This document shows positions 14,466 to 14,785 of a DNA stretch of 14,785 nt, one piece after another. A program made the position numbers and the translations under genes. The first letter of the stretch is position 1, and every line of letters starts with the position of its first letter. Location: contig JABDMQ010000187.1 in assembly GCA_013001365.1 (NCBI GenBank), forward strand, positions 1-14,785, written 5' to 3'. The notes below the pieces were generated by a model that was not told the origin of the DNA, ran no database searches, and saw nothing but the letters and a program-made list of their open reading frames with translations. This DNA is from Flavobacteriaceae bacterium. Its GTDB lineage: Bacteria > Bacteroidota > Bacteroidia > Flavobacteriales > Flavobacteriaceae.

Positions 14466-14785
14466 ATGGGACTATTTTCATTTATCAAGAATGCCGGAGC
14501 AACCATATTCGGAATCGGAAAAACAGAAGCTGAAGAAGCTGCAGAAGCCACTGCAGCAGAATTAAGAGAAGAAGCTTTAGTAGCTAGACGCTTAGAAAGT
14601 ACAATAAGCGACCTTGGATTGGACGTGGACAACTTGAACGTTCATATCGATGACGATGCAGCAACTGTTTCTGGTATGGCACATGACCAAGCAACCAAGG
14701 AAAAAGTGGTATTGGTCATTGGTAATTCAGAAGGCATTGCAACCGTAGATGACCAAATGACGGTTGAAAATCCTGAGCCAGAAGC
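14466..14785 (+). CDS. BON-domain protein, N-terminal part (likely BON-LysM, Kbp/YgaU-like)
   Basis: The ATG at 14466 opens a frame that is still open at the window edge (106 codons plus two bases). The product starts MGLFSFIKNAGATIFGIG, then an Ala/Glu-rich helix (about 20-42), then a BON domain (about 43-104). In the BON domain, LGLDVDNLNVHIDDD, ATVSGMA, KEKVVLVIGNSEGIATV and the closing strand MTVE match the family's alternating alpha-beta pattern. There is no signal peptide. This N-terminus closely resembles YgaU/Kbp-type proteins, in which a LysM domain follows the BON domain; in E. coli that protein binds potassium. The LysM part would lie beyond the edge, so the architecture is inferred. 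No terminator separates it from what follows. Confidence 0.83.
   Translation, partial: MGLFSFIKNAGATIFGIGKTEAEEAAEATAAELREEALVARRLESTISDLGLDVDNLNVHIDDDAATVSGMAHDQATKEKVVLVIGNSEGIATVDDQMTVENPEPE

Noticed and set aside
1..14785. Mobile elements, prophage, CRISPR, toxin-antitoxin or defence genes.
   Set aside because: No transposase, integrase, repeat-spacer pattern or defence domain was seen on either strand; neighbouring gene functions are those of a stable chromosomal region.

Overview
The window looks like ordinary chromosomal DNA from a member of the Bacteroidota, most likely a marine Flavobacteriaceae. The evidence is the set of gene families (BatC-BatD-BatE, TonB-dependent receptor with an HmuY-type lipoprotein, a DUF2490-type outer-membrane protein, a BON-domain protein at the right edge). 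It is supported by AT-rich intergenic DNA, start codons without clear Shine-Dalgarno sequences, and several matches to the Bacteroidota promoter element TAnnTTTG just upstream of genes. I see no tRNA, rRNA, insertion sequence, prophage, CRISPR array or defence locus. Gene density is high and no gap without a gene reaches 300 bases; the longest is the 203-base divergent region at 9160-9362.

Layout. (1) 1-2707: the distal end of a Bat (aerotolerance) operon: the C-terminus of a BatC-like protein, then BatD and BatE, tightly spaced. (2) 2708-6396: a small acidic membrane protein with its own candidate promoter and a perfect-stem terminator, followed by a DUF2490-type outer-membrane barrel, a SulP anion transporter with a STAS domain, and a beta-class carbonic anhydrase 14 bases downstream. 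The last three read as one transcription unit ending in a bidirectional terminator. The transporter and enzyme probably form a bicarbonate uptake/interconversion module. (3) 6411-10211: a haem/iron acquisition cassette: HmuY-like lipoprotein and TonB-dependent receptor on the minus strand, with a divergent AraC-family regulator. (4) 10217-13238: housekeeping genes: CvpA-family membrane protein (minus), a small conserved-looking cytosolic protein (plus), pheS (plus), gpsA (minus). (5) 13367-14785: a surface lipoprotein of unknown function with an internal duplication and a strongly basic tail, a strong terminator, and the start of a BON-domain protein cut by the window edge.

Nothing here is a clear-cut new system. 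The best candidates for a second look are the SulP/carbonic anhydrase module with its outer-membrane partner and small neighbour (including an acidic insertion in the SulP membrane domain), the HmuY-like protein that contains no histidine, and the duplicated lipoprotein with its basic tail. Family assignments are from sequence recognition alone; no database search was possible.
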